A stretch of 42,200 nucleotides of DNA, taken from assembly GCF_014697025.1 (NCBI RefSeq), contig NZ_JACJRC010000037.1:1-42200 (forward strand). Reading direction: 5' to 3'. Source of the stretch: Alkalinema sp. FACHB-956. GTDB lineage: Bacteria > Cyanobacteriota > Cyanobacteriia > Leptolyngbyales > Leptolyngbyaceae. Below the pieces are notes generated by a model that saw nothing but the letters and a program-made list of their open reading frames with translations, was not told the origin of the DNA and did not search any database. This document shows positions 27,667-37,212 of the stretch, one piece after another; the stretch's first letter is position 1; every line of letters begins with the position of its first letter. The position numbers were made by a program, and so were the translations under genes.

Positions 27667-29169
27667 ATGAAGCTGTTCCGCGTTGGCCGATTGAAGACCT
27701 GTGTGCTCGGGACTAGTCTGCTAGCAACTCTGGTTGGCCTGCTGCCCCCCAGTGCCTTCGCCCAAACTGCAATCCCCCGAAGATCGACCCAATTTCCCCC
27801 GAATGCAGTGGCTCCAGTCATCAACCGGCCTCCGATCGATGAGGACTATATCCTCGGCCCGGGCGATCGCGTCAGAATTGACGTCCAGAAAGCGCCGCAA
27901 TATTCCCTGGAAACCCAGGTATTGGTAGATGGCACTATTAGCTTGTTGCAATTTGGCTCCTTGCCCGTGCGCAACCTTTCCCTCACAGAAGCTACTGCCC
28001 GCGCCACTGAAAAATATCGCAAGGTGTTACGCTATCCCGTAGTAACCATTACACTAGTCACCCCACGCCCCGTCAAAGTCACTGTTGCAGGAGAAGTCAG
28101 CCGTCGGGGGGCCTACGATGTCACACTCAACCCCGTTAGTGATACGGGCAACACCGTTGGCTCCGCAAACCTCCCCACCCTCACTCGAGCCCTCAAGCTT
28201 GCCGGGGGCATTACTCAATCTGCAGACTTAAACCGCGTCGAAATTCGTCGAGCTCAGCGGGGTGGATCGGCTCAAGTTTACACCGTTAATTTGTGGGACT
28301 TTGTCCGCAATGGCGATACCAGCCAAGATGCTGTGCTACGAGATGGGGACTCCATTTTTGTTCCCACGGCAGCCAACTTGGACTTGAACGAGTCGTACCA
28401 ACTAGCCACAACCAGCTTTTCCGCAGAAAAAATTCAACCGCTTAACATTACAGTAGTCGGCGAGGTCTATCGGCCCGGTACCCATACAGTCGAAAGTAGC
28501 GTTCGGGTTCCTACTGCAGGTATTCCGGGGGAAGCAAGAGATTCTTTTAACCAAGCACGTATTTTCCCAACGCTTACCCGTGCCATTCAAACCGCTGGCG
28601 GGATCAAGCCTATGGCCAATCTGCGGAATATTGAAGTCCGACGAATCACTCAACAGGGGACTCAGCAGGTATTTAAGATTGATCTGTGGGCATTACTGCA
28701 AGCCGGTGATCAAACCCAAGATTTGATTTTGCAAGATCGCGATACTATTGTTATACCCCAGGCAACTAATTTAACGAATGCCGAAATTGCATCTGCATCT
28801 GCTGCTAGTTTTTCGCCCGATCGCATTCGTGTTGCCGTCATGGGTGAGGTGGGGACACCGGGTGTCATCGAAGTGCCTCCTAATACACCCTTGAATAAAG
28901 CTATTTTGACCGCAGGAGGCTTTAATAGCCGAGCCGTGCGCAATAAAGTTGATTTTGTCCGGCTCAATCCGGATGGTACCGCTGTGAAACGGGAGGTTAA
29001 GGTCGATTTAGCCGCAGGCTATGATGAAGCCAACAATCCACCACTTCGCAATGAAGATGTCATTATTGTGAAGCGCTCAGGGCTTTCCGTTTTTGGAGAA
29101 GCGGGTCAAGTCTTTGGGCCACTTGGTGGAATCGTGAGTGTGTTTCGAGCCATCTTTGGTGGGCCTTAA
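27667..29169 (+). CDS. Polysaccharide export protein (Wza-like, SLBB domains)
   Basis: A periplasmic/outer-membrane protein of the polysaccharide export family. From ATG 27667 the 500-residue protein begins with a signal peptide (MKLFRVGRLKTCVLGTSLLATLVGLLPPSAFAQT), then the Poly_export domain (DYILGPGDRVRIDVQKAPQYSLETQVLVDGTISLLQFGSLPV) and three SLBB units, each with VxVxGEVxRxGxY/H/V and a later LTRAxxxAGGI: near VKVTVAGEVSRRGAYDV, LNITVVGEVYRPGTHTV and VAVMGEVGTPGVIEV. It should form the exit channel of an exopolysaccharide pathway. ATG 27631 and TTG 27598 are in frame upstream, but the signal peptide fits 27667. The Wzc-like kinase gene follows after 82 bp, surely the same unit. No lipobox cysteine is seen. 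Confidence 0.9.
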   Translation: MKLFRVGRLKTCVLGTSLLATLVGLLPPSAFAQTAIPRRSTQFPPNAVAPVINRPPIDEDYILGPGDRVRIDVQKAPQYSLETQVLVDGTISLLQFGSLPVRNLSLTEATARATEKYRKVLRYPVVTITLVTPRPVKVTVAGEVSRRGAYDVTLNPVSDTGNTVGSANLPTLTRALKLAGGITQSADLNRVEIRRAQRGGSAQVYTVNLWDFVRNGDTSQDAVLRDGDSIFVPTAANLDLNESYQLATTSFSAEKIQPLNITVVGEVYRPGTHTVESSVRVPTAGIPGEARDSFNQARIFPTLTRAIQTAGGIKPMANLRNIEVRRITQQGTQQVFKIDLWALLQAGDQTQDLILQDRDTIVIPQATNLTNAEIASASAASFSPDRIRVAVMGEVGTPGVIEVPPNTPLNKAILTAGGFNSRAVRNKVDFVRLNPDGTAVKREVKVDLAAGYDEANNPPLRNEDVIIVKRSGLSVFGEAGQVFGPLGGIVSVFRAIFGGP

Positions 29170-29251
29170 GACGATCATCAAACTCAGGGCTCCATCCTGA
29201 AAATTACGCGATCCTCACTGCAACTGTTTGTCTAATCCCCTTGAGGTCAGA

Positions 29252-31480
29252 ATGGAAAGCGGATTTCCCCCATCAATTCCCCCCTCGTCTAATCCTGGAA
29301 ATAGTCAACGTCCTTCATGGCTACCTAGCATTGGAGGCAATCAATCTCGCCCTAACGAAGACAATGATGTTCTCGATATCGGCCAATTGCTGTCTCTTCT
29401 CAAAAGGCGGGCGGTGGTTATCCTGGGTGTCACCACAGTGGTTGCAACGGCGGCGGCGGCGAAAGGGAAACTAGATCCTACCTATCGAGCTACCCTGCAA
29501 ATTCTGACCCGTCCTGTGACGGCTGAAAATCAAGTAGTATCCTCCTTGCCCCAGGCCCTTCGAGAGGAGCAACGATCACCCTCTGGATCGGCTCGGGGCT
29601 ATGACGATACCAAACTGCGTCTATTAACCAGTCCAACCCTCGTTGATCCTGTTGTGGATCAGTTGAAGGGGAAATATCCAGACGTTAGTTACGGGTCGAT
29701 CGTTAAGGGATTGCAAGTCAAACCCGTGGGAGAAACAGATATCTTTGAAGTGCATTACATCGACTCCAGTAGTGAACGGGTCAAGGATATTCTAGATGCC
29801 CTCGGCAAACGCTACATTGACTACGCTCTCCAAGACCGATTGGCGGACACTAAAAAGGGGATTACCTTTATTGACGAGCAGTTGAAACCGTTAAAAGATC
29901 AGGTGAGCTATTGGCAAGGAAAATTGCAGTCCTTCCGGCAGCAGAACACCTTCTTTGACCCTGAGTCCCAAAGCCGAGAACTTTCAGATCAAATGGCCAA
30001 TTTTCGGCGGCAACGGCTAGAAAATGAAGTGCAGTTGAAGCAATCCATGGGGCTATACCAGGAATTACAAAATGAGATTGAACGATCTCCGAGCGATCGC
30101 ACCGCAACCCTCGCCCTGAGACAAAGTGAGACCTATAGACAACTATTAGGCCAATTGCTAGCCCTAGATACCAGGATTGCAGAACAGGGGAGCATTTATG
30201 AAGCCGGATCTGAAGACATGCAAATTCTTCGAGATAACCGGACAAAGCTCATGCCACTGTTGGAACGGGAAGCGGAACGTGTACGGGAAGAAGTCGCTAG
30301 CCAAGTGCGGGACTACGCCGAGCGCGACCGTGCCCTGCGCAAAACAGAGGATGAACTAGCACAACGGATTAAGAACCTATCCAATATTGCACGGGAGTAT
30401 ACTGATATTCAGCGGGAACTGAAAGTAGCGACAGATAACCTGGATCAATTCCTGGCGAAGCGATCAGCTCTCGATATTGATGCCGGCCAACGGCAAACGC
30501 CCTGGGAAATTGTCACACCCATCATCTCTCCCGAATTGGCGAGCTTACAGACGAATTTGCTCCTGGGCGGTGTACTGGGATTGGTCCTAGGCATCATTAG
30601 TGCTGTGATCGTCGATCGCATGAGTAATGTTTTCCACACCCCACAGGAAATTAAAAAAGCCAGTAAATTGCCGCTGTTAGGCATTATTCCCTTTAATCAA
30701 GAACTGGCTGCGGTTGGGGAGTCTCCTACCGCTGCTAGCCTTTTCCAACCTAATCGGATTTTACTGGCAGCGAATCACCCGAATGCCTTAGTAACCCTAC
30801 CCTTTTTAGAATCGTTCCGACTTCTCCAGACCAATCTGCGCCTCTTAAATGCCGATCGGCCTGTGCGATCGATTTCAATTAGTTCTCCCACCCCCCAGGA
30901 TGGTAAATCCACAACAGCAACCTATCTGGCTCAAGCGGCTGCTTCCATGGGGCAACGGGTGTTGCTGGTAGATACGGAGTTACGCTATCCCCAACTGCAT
31001 AGCCGATTTGGCTTATCCAATGCCCAGGGCCTGAGCGATCTCGTAGCCAGCCACGGCGATCCCCAAGCGTTTATCCAAGTATCCCCTTTAAATGACCAAA
31101 TTCATGTGCTGACCGCAGGACAATCCACTACGGATCCCATCACCCTGCTCTCCTCTCCCTATATGCAGGAGGTCATGGAACAGCTCCAGGAGCGCTACGA
31201 TTTAGTCATTTATGATACGCCTCCGCTAGCGGGTCTTTCGGATGCCCACTTAGTTGCAGCTAAAACCGATGGATTGTTGTTGGTGGCTCGGGTGGGCAAG
31301 ACCAACCGCGATGCCTACGAGCATGTAATGGAAACGCTCAACTTCCTGCCAACGAAGGTGTTTGGAGTGGTGGCGAACGATTCTCGCAAAGTGCCAAGCA
31401 ATTTATATACGTCCTACTATCTAGATTCAAACAACTCTCCGCCCAATACGCCGATTTCCACCCCGGTTGGTTCCCGATAG
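29252..31480 (+). CDS. Polysaccharide co-polymerase with BY-kinase domain (Wzc-like)
   Basis: An inner-membrane chain-length regulator and tyrosine kinase for exopolysaccharide export. The 742-residue protein has a Pro/Ser-rich start, a Wzz domain with first membrane segment (RRAVVILGVTTVVATAAAA), a long coiled coil (about 200-410), a second membrane segment (LLLGGVLGLVLGIISAVIVDR), then the cytoplasmic BY-kinase: Walker A SPTPQDGKSTTA (about 545), Walker A' VLLVDTELRYP and Walker B LVIYDTPPL. The C-terminus has a small tyrosine cluster, YTSYY (about 719-723), for autophosphorylation. Walker A' has Glu-Leu-Arg-Tyr where Asp-Leu-Arg-Arg/Lys is usual. ATG 29252 follows GAGG; a TTG eight codons earlier (29228) is less likely. 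No glycosyltransferase or flippase gene is adjacent. Confidence 0.9.
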   Translation: MESGFPPSIPPSSNPGNSQRPSWLPSIGGNQSRPNEDNDVLDIGQLLSLLKRRAVVILGVTTVVATAAAAKGKLDPTYRATLQILTRPVTAENQVVSSLPQALREEQRSPSGSARGYDDTKLRLLTSPTLVDPVVDQLKGKYPDVSYGSIVKGLQVKPVGETDIFEVHYIDSSSERVKDILDALGKRYIDYALQDRLADTKKGITFIDEQLKPLKDQVSYWQGKLQSFRQQNTFFDPESQSRELSDQMANFRRQRLENEVQLKQSMGLYQELQNEIERSPSDRTATLALRQSETYRQLLGQLLALDTRIAEQGSIYEAGSEDMQILRDNRTKLMPLLEREAERVREEVASQVRDYAERDRALRKTEDELAQRIKNLSNIAREYTDIQRELKVATDNLDQFLAKRSALDIDAGQRQTPWEIVTPIISPELASLQTNLLLGGVLGLVLGIISAVIVDRMSNVFHTPQEIKKASKLPLLGIIPFNQELAAVGESPTAASLFQPNRILLAANHPNALVTLPFLESFRLLQTNLRLLNADRPVRSISISSPTPQDGKSTTATYLAQAAASMGQRVLLVDTELRYPQLHSRFGLSNAQGLSDLVASHGDPQAFIQVSPLNDQIHVLTAGQSTTDPITLLSSPYMQEVMEQLQERYDLVIYDTPPLAGLSDAHLVAAKTDGLLLVARVGKTNRDAYEHVMETLNFLPTKVFGVVANDSRKVPSNLYTSYYLDSNNSPPNTPISTPVGSR

Positions 31481-31622
31481 AGGTCTCTCATGGATCCGTT
31501 CTAAAGGTTGGGTGACCCGAAATCCTTCGCGCCCCCAGATCTTGTCGCGATCGTTCAAGGGCTAAGGTCACCACATAGCCGAGGGTACCGGAAGAAAGGG
31601 GCCGATCGCGGCCTCGATCGAG

Positions 31623-32393
31623 CTAAGAACCCAGGCGTAGACGACGAGCAGTGGGTAGTTGCCACCAAGCCAGGTGGGGCATTTCGTGGTGCTCTTCGTG
31701 GTAGCCAAAGTGGTAGCAGGTGATAAACGACCAGAACTCTGATAGCGGCGTACTGCGGGCATGGCAGTCATTCTGGTAGCCTTCCTTCGGTTCACGGTGG
31801 GGTAAGAAGGTTCCAAAGAAAAACAGTTGAAAGGAACTGGCGACGGAGGGAACAACCCAAAACCAGGTCAAATTGGCTTCGGCGATCTGCAAAACTTGGT
31901 GCAGGGCGTGGAAGCTGCCAATGAGGAGAACTAAACGCATCCAACTCCAATAATTGACCATAAATTGGGCGTACCAGCCAAAAAAGTTAGACCAGCGCCC
32001 ATTGTGATAATCGGGATCACCCGATCGAGCGGGGATAGCATGGTGCAGATGGTGCATCTCAGCCATTTTTTTAAAAGGAAACATGGCATAGCAAAATAAG
32101 GCCACTTGCCCAATGCAATTGTTAAGCTGTCGATTGTGGGGCGCGATCGACCCATGCATGGCATCGTGGGCCGTCACAAACAAGCCGGTGTAGAGAAACA
32201 TTTGCCAGAGAAAGCCCAGTCCCCGCAAGCTCCAGGGGATTTGCTCCCAGTCAAGACTCAACAATACAGTCGTGCTGATAGCCCAAATCCCTAAAACACC
32301 GGAGGCCACAAGGACCCCACGAGATTGATTACGATCGGGCTTAGAAGTTACTGGTTGAAGCCGCCACACCCAATTCACCACCCAATCCACCAT
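31623..32393 (-). CDS. crtW: Beta-carotene ketolase CrtW
   Basis: A membrane di-iron oxygenase that adds 4-keto groups to beta-carotene, giving echinenone and canthaxanthin. The 256-residue protein has the family's histidine boxes in order: FVTAHDAMHG, MHHLHHAIPARSGDPDYH, FGTFLPHREPKEG and HFGYHEEHHEMPHLAWWQLP, with hydrophobic segments between them. Length matches cyanobacterial CrtW. The start is ATG 32393. It lies between the Wzc-like gene, with which it converges, and the divergent Hsp70-like gene. Echinenone and 3'-hydroxyechinenone are the ligands of orange carotenoid protein, but no OCP gene is in the window. The related CrtR hydroxylases have a different box pattern, so the call is firm. 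Confidence 0.94.
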   Translation of the reverse strand: MVDWVVNWVWRLQPVTSKPDRNQSRGVLVASGVLGIWAISTTVLLSLDWEQIPWSLRGLGFLWQMFLYTGLFVTAHDAMHGSIAPHNRQLNNCIGQVALFCYAMFPFKKMAEMHHLHHAIPARSGDPDYHNGRWSNFFGWYAQFMVNYWSWMRLVLLIGSFHALHQVLQIAEANLTWFWVVPSVASSFQLFFFGTFLPHREPKEGYQNDCHARSTPLSEFWSFITCYHFGYHEEHHEMPHLAWWQLPTARRLRLGS

Positions 32394-32556
32394 GGTTAGT
32401 TGCCTATCCTGTAAGAAGCTAAATATAAAACTTGATATATCTTAACGCTTCTTTACTAAATCCATGGGGATTGCGGGTTTGAGGGCCACGATTTCAGTCC
32501 AAATAGAGAGATTTGCTAGGATCTTGAAGTGGCATTGTTGGGCATTAAATTAACCT

Positions 32557-34164
32557 ATGACCTACGCGATCGACTTTGGGACGAGCAACACGGTGATTGC
32601 CCGTTGGAATGCAGTCAGTCAACAGGCTGAAACCTTATCGGTACCCGAGTTATCGCTCAAGCTGGCCCAAAATCCGCCGCTAATCCCCAGTCTGCTCTAT
32701 GTGGAGAACGCCGCCCGTGGCCAAGTGGTGGTGGGGCAGCCGGTGCGCGATCGCGCCTTGGATTTAGCCAGCGATACCCGGTTTTTTCGCAACTTCAAGC
32801 GCGGCATTGGCTCAGCGGTGCAAGGGTTTATTCCAGAGTTAGATGGTCGCACTGTGGAATTTCCCCAGGTGGGGCGTTGGTTTTTGGGGCAAGTGATTCG
32901 GCAGGCGAGTCAACTCAACCCCGATGTTCTGGATTCAATCGTCTTTACGGTCCCCGTTGATAGCTTTGAAGCCTATCGGCTCTGGTTAGGCCAAGTGTGT
33001 GAGGACTTGCAAATTAACCAAGTGCGGATGTTGGATGAGCCGACAGCCGCCGCCTTGGGCTACGGTTTGGCCAACCAAGAATGTCTATTGGTTGTGGATT
33101 TTGGCGGCGGCACTTTAGATTTGTCCCTGGTGCAACTGGATACCCGAGTCATCCAGCAATCTGGGGGGCAATCCTTGGGCTTTATTTTGAAGTGGGGCCA
33201 AAAATCCTTTGCGGAGGAGTCTGGCCAAAAGGTGAAAACGGCGCGGGTTCTGGCCAAGGCCGGCCAGAACTTGGGTGGGGCAGATATTGACCATTGGCTG
33301 GTGGATCATTTTGTTCAAACCCAAGGCTTGCAGGTTAGTCCGGTCACCACCCGGTTAGCGGAACGGTTAAAGATTGCCCTATCGCTGCAACATCAAGCCC
33401 AAGAAGTGTTTTTTAACGACGAAACCTTTGAAAGCTATGAACTGGCCCTTACCCGCGATCGCTTCAACGATATTCTCCAAGAACACCAGTTTTTTGCCCG
33501 CTTGGACGAGGCGATGAACCAAGTGCTCCAGCAGGCGCAACGGCAGGGCTTGGCGCTTCAGGACATTGGGGCCGTGTTACTCGTTGGCGGCACCTCCCAA
33601 ATTCCCGCTGTGCAAACCTGGCTGCACCAGTATTTTGATCCCAGCAAGATTCGATCGGATAAACCCTTCGAAGCGATCGCCCAAGGGGCTCTGCAACTCG
33701 ATCGGGGGGTGGAACTCAAGGATTTCCTGTACCACGGCTATGGAGTGCGTTTTTGGGATCGCCGGATCAATGCCCACAACTGGCATCCCATTATTCGGAC
33801 AGGTCAACCCTATCCCATGGAAAAAGCGGTCGAAATCGTTTTGGGAGCCTCGCGGGAAAATCAACCGAGTATTGAACTGATTATTGGTGAACTGGGTAAC
33901 GAAACGGGACAAACGGAAGTGTATTTTGATGGGGATCGCTTAGTCACCCGCAATCTTTCTAGTCAAACGACGACGGTGCAGCCGCTGAATGACAAGGAGG
34001 GAGCACGGAACATTGCAGAGCTCGATCCACCGGGAGTGCCAGGGAGCGATCGCATCAAGGTGCAATTTCAGGTAGATGCCAAACGCTTTTTGCGCATTAC
34101 CGTCGAAGATTTGTTGACCCAACGCACCCTTGTAGAGGATCAGCCGGTCGTGCAATTGAGCTAG
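32557..34164 (+). CDS. Hsp70-family ATPase without a clear substrate lid
   Basis: A 535-residue Hsp70-like protein. The nucleotide-binding domain is present: AIDFGTSNTVIA at the N-terminus, LDEPTAAALGYG, LLVVDFGGGTLDLSLVQ, and LLVGGTSQIPAVQTWL. It also has a HscC/YegD-type feel in the early PLIPSLLYV and a short C-terminus (about 130 residues) with beta-strands (IELIIGELG, KVQFQVDAKRFLRITVEDLL) but no helical lid like that of DnaK. It is therefore a specialised Hsp70 relative, not DnaK. Substrate and co-chaperone are unknown; the J-domain protein at 6.4-7.3 kb is a possible partner by domain logic only. ATG 32557 starts it, divergent from crtW with 163 bp between. Confidence 0.88.
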   Translation: MTYAIDFGTSNTVIARWNAVSQQAETLSVPELSLKLAQNPPLIPSLLYVENAARGQVVVGQPVRDRALDLASDTRFFRNFKRGIGSAVQGFIPELDGRTVEFPQVGRWFLGQVIRQASQLNPDVLDSIVFTVPVDSFEAYRLWLGQVCEDLQINQVRMLDEPTAAALGYGLANQECLLVVDFGGGTLDLSLVQLDTRVIQQSGGQSLGFILKWGQKSFAEESGQKVKTARVLAKAGQNLGGADIDHWLVDHFVQTQGLQVSPVTTRLAERLKIALSLQHQAQEVFFNDETFESYELALTRDRFNDILQEHQFFARLDEAMNQVLQQAQRQGLALQDIGAVLLVGGTSQIPAVQTWLHQYFDPSKIRSDKPFEAIAQGALQLDRGVELKDFLYHGYGVRFWDRRINAHNWHPIIRTGQPYPMEKAVEIVLGASRENQPSIELIIGELGNETGQTEVYFDGDRLVTRNLSSQTTTVQPLNDKEGARNIAELDPPGVPGSDRIKVQFQVDAKRFLRITVEDLLTQRTLVEDQPVVQLS

Positions 34165-34203
34165 CCTCCGGCCATCCAGGTCGCCGACGTTTAAACTTGT
34201 AAA

Positions 34204-35430
34204 CTAACTGGCCCAAGGAATCGTTGTTTCCAGGGTGGCGGGTCGGCAATTGGGCAGGCGGACGGTAAACGTTGTGCCTTGACCTAGCTGACTTTCAAAG
34301 GAAATATGTCCATTGTGAGCGTCAACACATTGCTTGACGATCGCCAAGCCCAATCCCGTGCCTTGAATCATGCCAACATTGGAAGCTCGGTAGAACAGCT
34401 TGAAGAGATTGGCTTGATCCTCCGGAGGAATCCCAATTCCTGCATCTTTTACGACTAATCGCACCTCATCCTCACTCTGGATGAGTTCCACCTCAATGGG
34501 ACTGTTTTGGGGGGAGTATTTCAGTGCATTTAATAACAAATTCGTCAGAATATGTTTGGTGAGCTTTGGATCTAGAAACGCTGGAATGACCGGCTCTGCG
34601 GTTGGAGCTTGACTGTTGATCACGGCACTGTTGATCACGGTACTGTTGATTACCGCATTGTTGATCACAGCACTGTTGATTACCACCAACTGAATTTCAT
34701 GGTTCTGAATGTCCACAGCCTTGGTTTCATCAATAATCTTTTGACAAAACTCTTGAAGATTGACGGCAACTGGATAACAGGCAATGGCTCGCGTCGTGGA
34801 TTCGTTCATGATGAGAACATCCTCTAGCATTTCCCGTAGATGTTCTAGGGCCGATCGCGCTTGATTGAGATAGGTTTGTCGCTTGATGGGAGTGAGCTTG
34901 GCGGGGTAATTTTCCAGCATATCCAACGTGATGGAAATAATACTCAGCGGCGTTCGGAATTCGTGGGAAACGAGGCCAATAAACTGGGACTTGAGTTGAT
35001 TCAGTTCTCGCTCGCGCTCTAGGGCTTTTTGAATGGCGATTTCCGCTTGATATTTGCTGATCGCAATTTCGATCGTGGTAATCAAGTCCTTATTGGAGAA
35101 AGGTTTAATCACATAGCCAAAGGGTGAAACGGTTTTAGCTTGTTCTAACGTGACTTGATCGGCATGGGCGGTGAGAAACACCACTGGAATGTTATAGGTC
35201 GATCGAAGTTGATCCGCAATATCAATCCCCGCCATCACGCCATTCAAACAGATATCCATCAAAATCAAATCTGGCCGAGTCTGCTCTACAAGGGCGATCG
35301 CGGCTTCCGCTGAATCGGTAATGCCCACGACTCCGTAGTTTAAAGCGACCAATCGACGTTGTAAGTCCATGGCAATAATGGGCTCATCTTCGACGACCAG
35401 GATTTGAGTATTGGGTTGCATGTTGAGCAT
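34204..35430 (-). CDS. Hybrid receiver-histidine kinase
   Basis: A 408-residue cytoplasmic protein with an N-terminal receiver (VVEDEP, Asp59 in LILMDICLNG, Lys109 in YVIKPF) joined by a helix to a HisKA domain (FIGLVSHEFRTPLS, His156) and a HATPase domain (N-box NLLLNALKYSP, G1 DAGIGIPPED, G2 GTGLGLAI). Receiver-then-kinase proteins usually act in the middle of a phosphorelay. Within the ATPase domain, residues 249-273 are five tandem pentapeptides of the type AVINS, coded by a 15-bp DNA repeat. I chose ATG 35430; ATG 35421 and TTG 35478 are also in frame. The HisKA_2 kinase gene lies 146 bp upstream on the same strand, so it is probably the partner. Confidence 0.9.
   Translation of the reverse strand: MLNMQPNTQILVVEDEPIIAMDLQRRLVALNYGVVGITDSAEAAIALVEQTRPDLILMDICLNGVMAGIDIADQLRSTYNIPVVFLTAHADQVTLEQAKTVSPFGYVIKPFSNKDLITTIEIAISKYQAEIAIQKALERERELNQLKSQFIGLVSHEFRTPLSIISITLDMLENYPAKLTPIKRQTYLNQARSALEHLREMLEDVLIMNESTTRAIACYPVAVNLQEFCQKIIDETKAVDIQNHEIQLVVINSAVINNAVINSTVINSAVINSQAPTAEPVIPAFLDPKLTKHILTNLLLNALKYSPQNSPIEVELIQSEDEVRLVVKDAGIGIPPEDQANLFKLFYRASNVGMIQGTGLGLAIVKQCVDAHNGHISFESQLGQGTTFTVRLPNCRPATLETTIPWAS
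34612..34686. repeat. In-frame 15-bp repeat inside the hybrid kinase gene
   Basis: Five 15-bp units built on ACTGTTGATCACGGC-type sequence code for VVINS, AVINN, AVINS, TVINS and AVINS. The unit length keeps the reading frame, so copy-number change would lengthen or shorten a surface loop without breaking the gene. Confidence 0.9.
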
Positions 35431-35576
35431 CCGCAAGATAAACGAAGGAAAACCAACTGGGAAAGTACGATTGACCAAAAGACGAGTCCTAGGACTCTAT
35501 TTTCCTTAACCTGAGCCTCAACCTTCCGAGATTGGCCCCTTATCCGAGATTAACCCTTTCAAGGATGACTGATCCA

Positions 35577-36839
35577 CTACGCTTTCCTAAATTGAATCAC
35601 AAATTGGCTTCCCCCCCTGCGCTCCACCTCCAGCGTACCTCGTAATTTGGCAGTCAGTGCCGTCACTAATTGAAACCCCAAGGAGTCCGTCCGATGAATA
35701 TCGACACTGGTGGGTAAACCAATGCCATCATCACCAATCATCAATCTACAAATTTGCTCAGGACTTTGCTGGAACGTGCAACGGATGGTGCCTGACACCT
35801 GATTGGGAAAGGCATATTTGAAGGCATTGGTCATCAGTTCATTCATGATCAAGCCACAGGGAATTGCTTGGTCTACCGTCAGATGAACCGATTCAAGATT
35901 TAAATCTAGTGTAAGACGGTGATCATCCTGGCAATAGGATCGGAATAGGTTAGTGGCAAGTTGCTCTGCATACTCTCGAAAATTGATATGACGCACCTGG
36001 GAGGACTGGTAAAGCTGTTCGTGGATCAATGCCATGGCTTGAATACGCGCTTGGGCATCGGCAAAGGGCCCGATCGTGCTGGAGTCTTCGATCGAGCTTG
36101 ATTGAAGATTGAGCAAGCTCGACACCATTTGCAGATTATTTTTAATGCGATGGTGAACTTCCTGGAGAAAAATCTCTTTTTCGTGCAGCGCTTGAAAGAG
36201 TTGATTCTCCTTACTTTTAAAGGCAGTCACATTGTGGATTATCGCCAGAACTGATCCTACTTTGCCCATCTCATCGAGTTCTGGCAGCAAACGGACTTGG
36301 TAAGACTGTAAGGCGGAAGGGTGTTGATTGCTAAACTCAAAACACGCTTGATTTTTTTTGACAAAGACACGTTGTAACTGCTGACACCAAAGATCACGTT
36401 CCAATGGCGGAATGGTGAATTCCAAGAGCTGTTTCCCAATCATTGCATCGGGGGTCACACCATACTCGTTGAATACGACAGGGTTGACATAGGTGCAGGA
36501 GAGTTGGCGATCGAACCGAATAATCACGTCGGGGGATTGTTCCACCAGTAACTGAAACAGATACTTCTGCTGTTTCAGGTCTTGCTGCATCGCATTCATC
36601 ACCTGAGCTTGGTGGATAATCTGACGCTCTAGGTCACCATTGATTTCCTGAAGGGCTGCTTCCCGCGCTTTTAAGGCTTTAATTTCTGCTTCTAGAATTT
36701 CTGCTTCTAGAACAGTGATTGCAGGGACGGGGGCGAAACCGCTTGCCGGGGGATTGAGTTGTGGTGGATCCCCCTGAGATGACTCAGTTGTTTGCAGATC
36801 AGAGTTGGACAGGGGTTCGATTGAATGGGGTGTAACCAT
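35577..36839 (-). CDS. PAS-domain histidine kinase of the HisKA_2 class
   Basis: A 420-residue soluble sensor kinase. A disordered start (residues 1-42) and a coiled coil (about 43-93, with LEAEILEAEIKALKAREAAL) lead to a PAS domain (about 93-207: LFQLLVEQSPDVIIRFDRQLSCTYVNP...), then HisKA_2 with EIFLQEVHHRIKNNLQMVSSLLNLQ (His229/His230) and a HATPase with N-box NELMTNAFKYAFP and GDDGIGLP. The PAS lacks the GXNCRFLQ flavin motif of LOV domains, so the ligand is unknown. ATG 36839 is preferred over TTG 36866. The receiver-kinase gene follows after 146 bp and the large regulator is divergent, so these three probably form one pathway, although partnership is inferred from position only. Confidence 0.9.
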   Translation of the reverse strand: MVTPHSIEPLSNSDLQTTESSQGDPPQLNPPASGFAPVPAITVLEAEILEAEIKALKAREAALQEINGDLERQIIHQAQVMNAMQQDLKQQKYLFQLLVEQSPDVIIRFDRQLSCTYVNPVVFNEYGVTPDAMIGKQLLEFTIPPLERDLWCQQLQRVFVKKNQACFEFSNQHPSALQSYQVRLLPELDEMGKVGSVLAIIHNVTAFKSKENQLFQALHEKEIFLQEVHHRIKNNLQMVSSLLNLQSSSIEDSSTIGPFADAQARIQAMALIHEQLYQSSQVRHINFREYAEQLATNLFRSYCQDDHRLTLDLNLESVHLTVDQAIPCGLIMNELMTNAFKYAFPNQVSGTIRCTFQQSPEQICRLMIGDDGIGLPTSVDIHRTDSLGFQLVTALTAKLRGTLEVERRGGSQFVIQFRKA

Positions 36840-37212
36840 CTCTTGTATCGCGCGATCGATAAACAATCTCTAAAAAAATCTCTGTGGGAATTTCCATCTA
36901 GAAATTGACAGCAAAGTAACGAGCAACTAAGGCAATGATCCCATCAACATCGAATGCTTCCCACCAATGCTTCCTACCCAAGTGTAGCCCTGAAAGACAG
37001 ATGATGCTTTTCGTCACACAATCTATTGTACGATATCCCATGGATCATGGCATCTACATAACTAAATTTAAAATAACTAATTCCGATCGCAAAGAATAAT
37101 GATGAATCATGGTGTTGTCCCCGTCGGTCATAGTCCATAGATATATCCCATAGATTAAGAGCCCATCAGATTAAGAGCCCATCCGGGATTGGCTGCGGGA
37201 TGAGCCGGGTCG

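Noticed and set aside
31623-32393. Fatty-acid desaturase
   Set aside because: The protein is short and its His boxes (HDAMH, MHHLHH, HEEHH with AWWQLP) match CrtW ketolases better than acyl-lipid desaturases.
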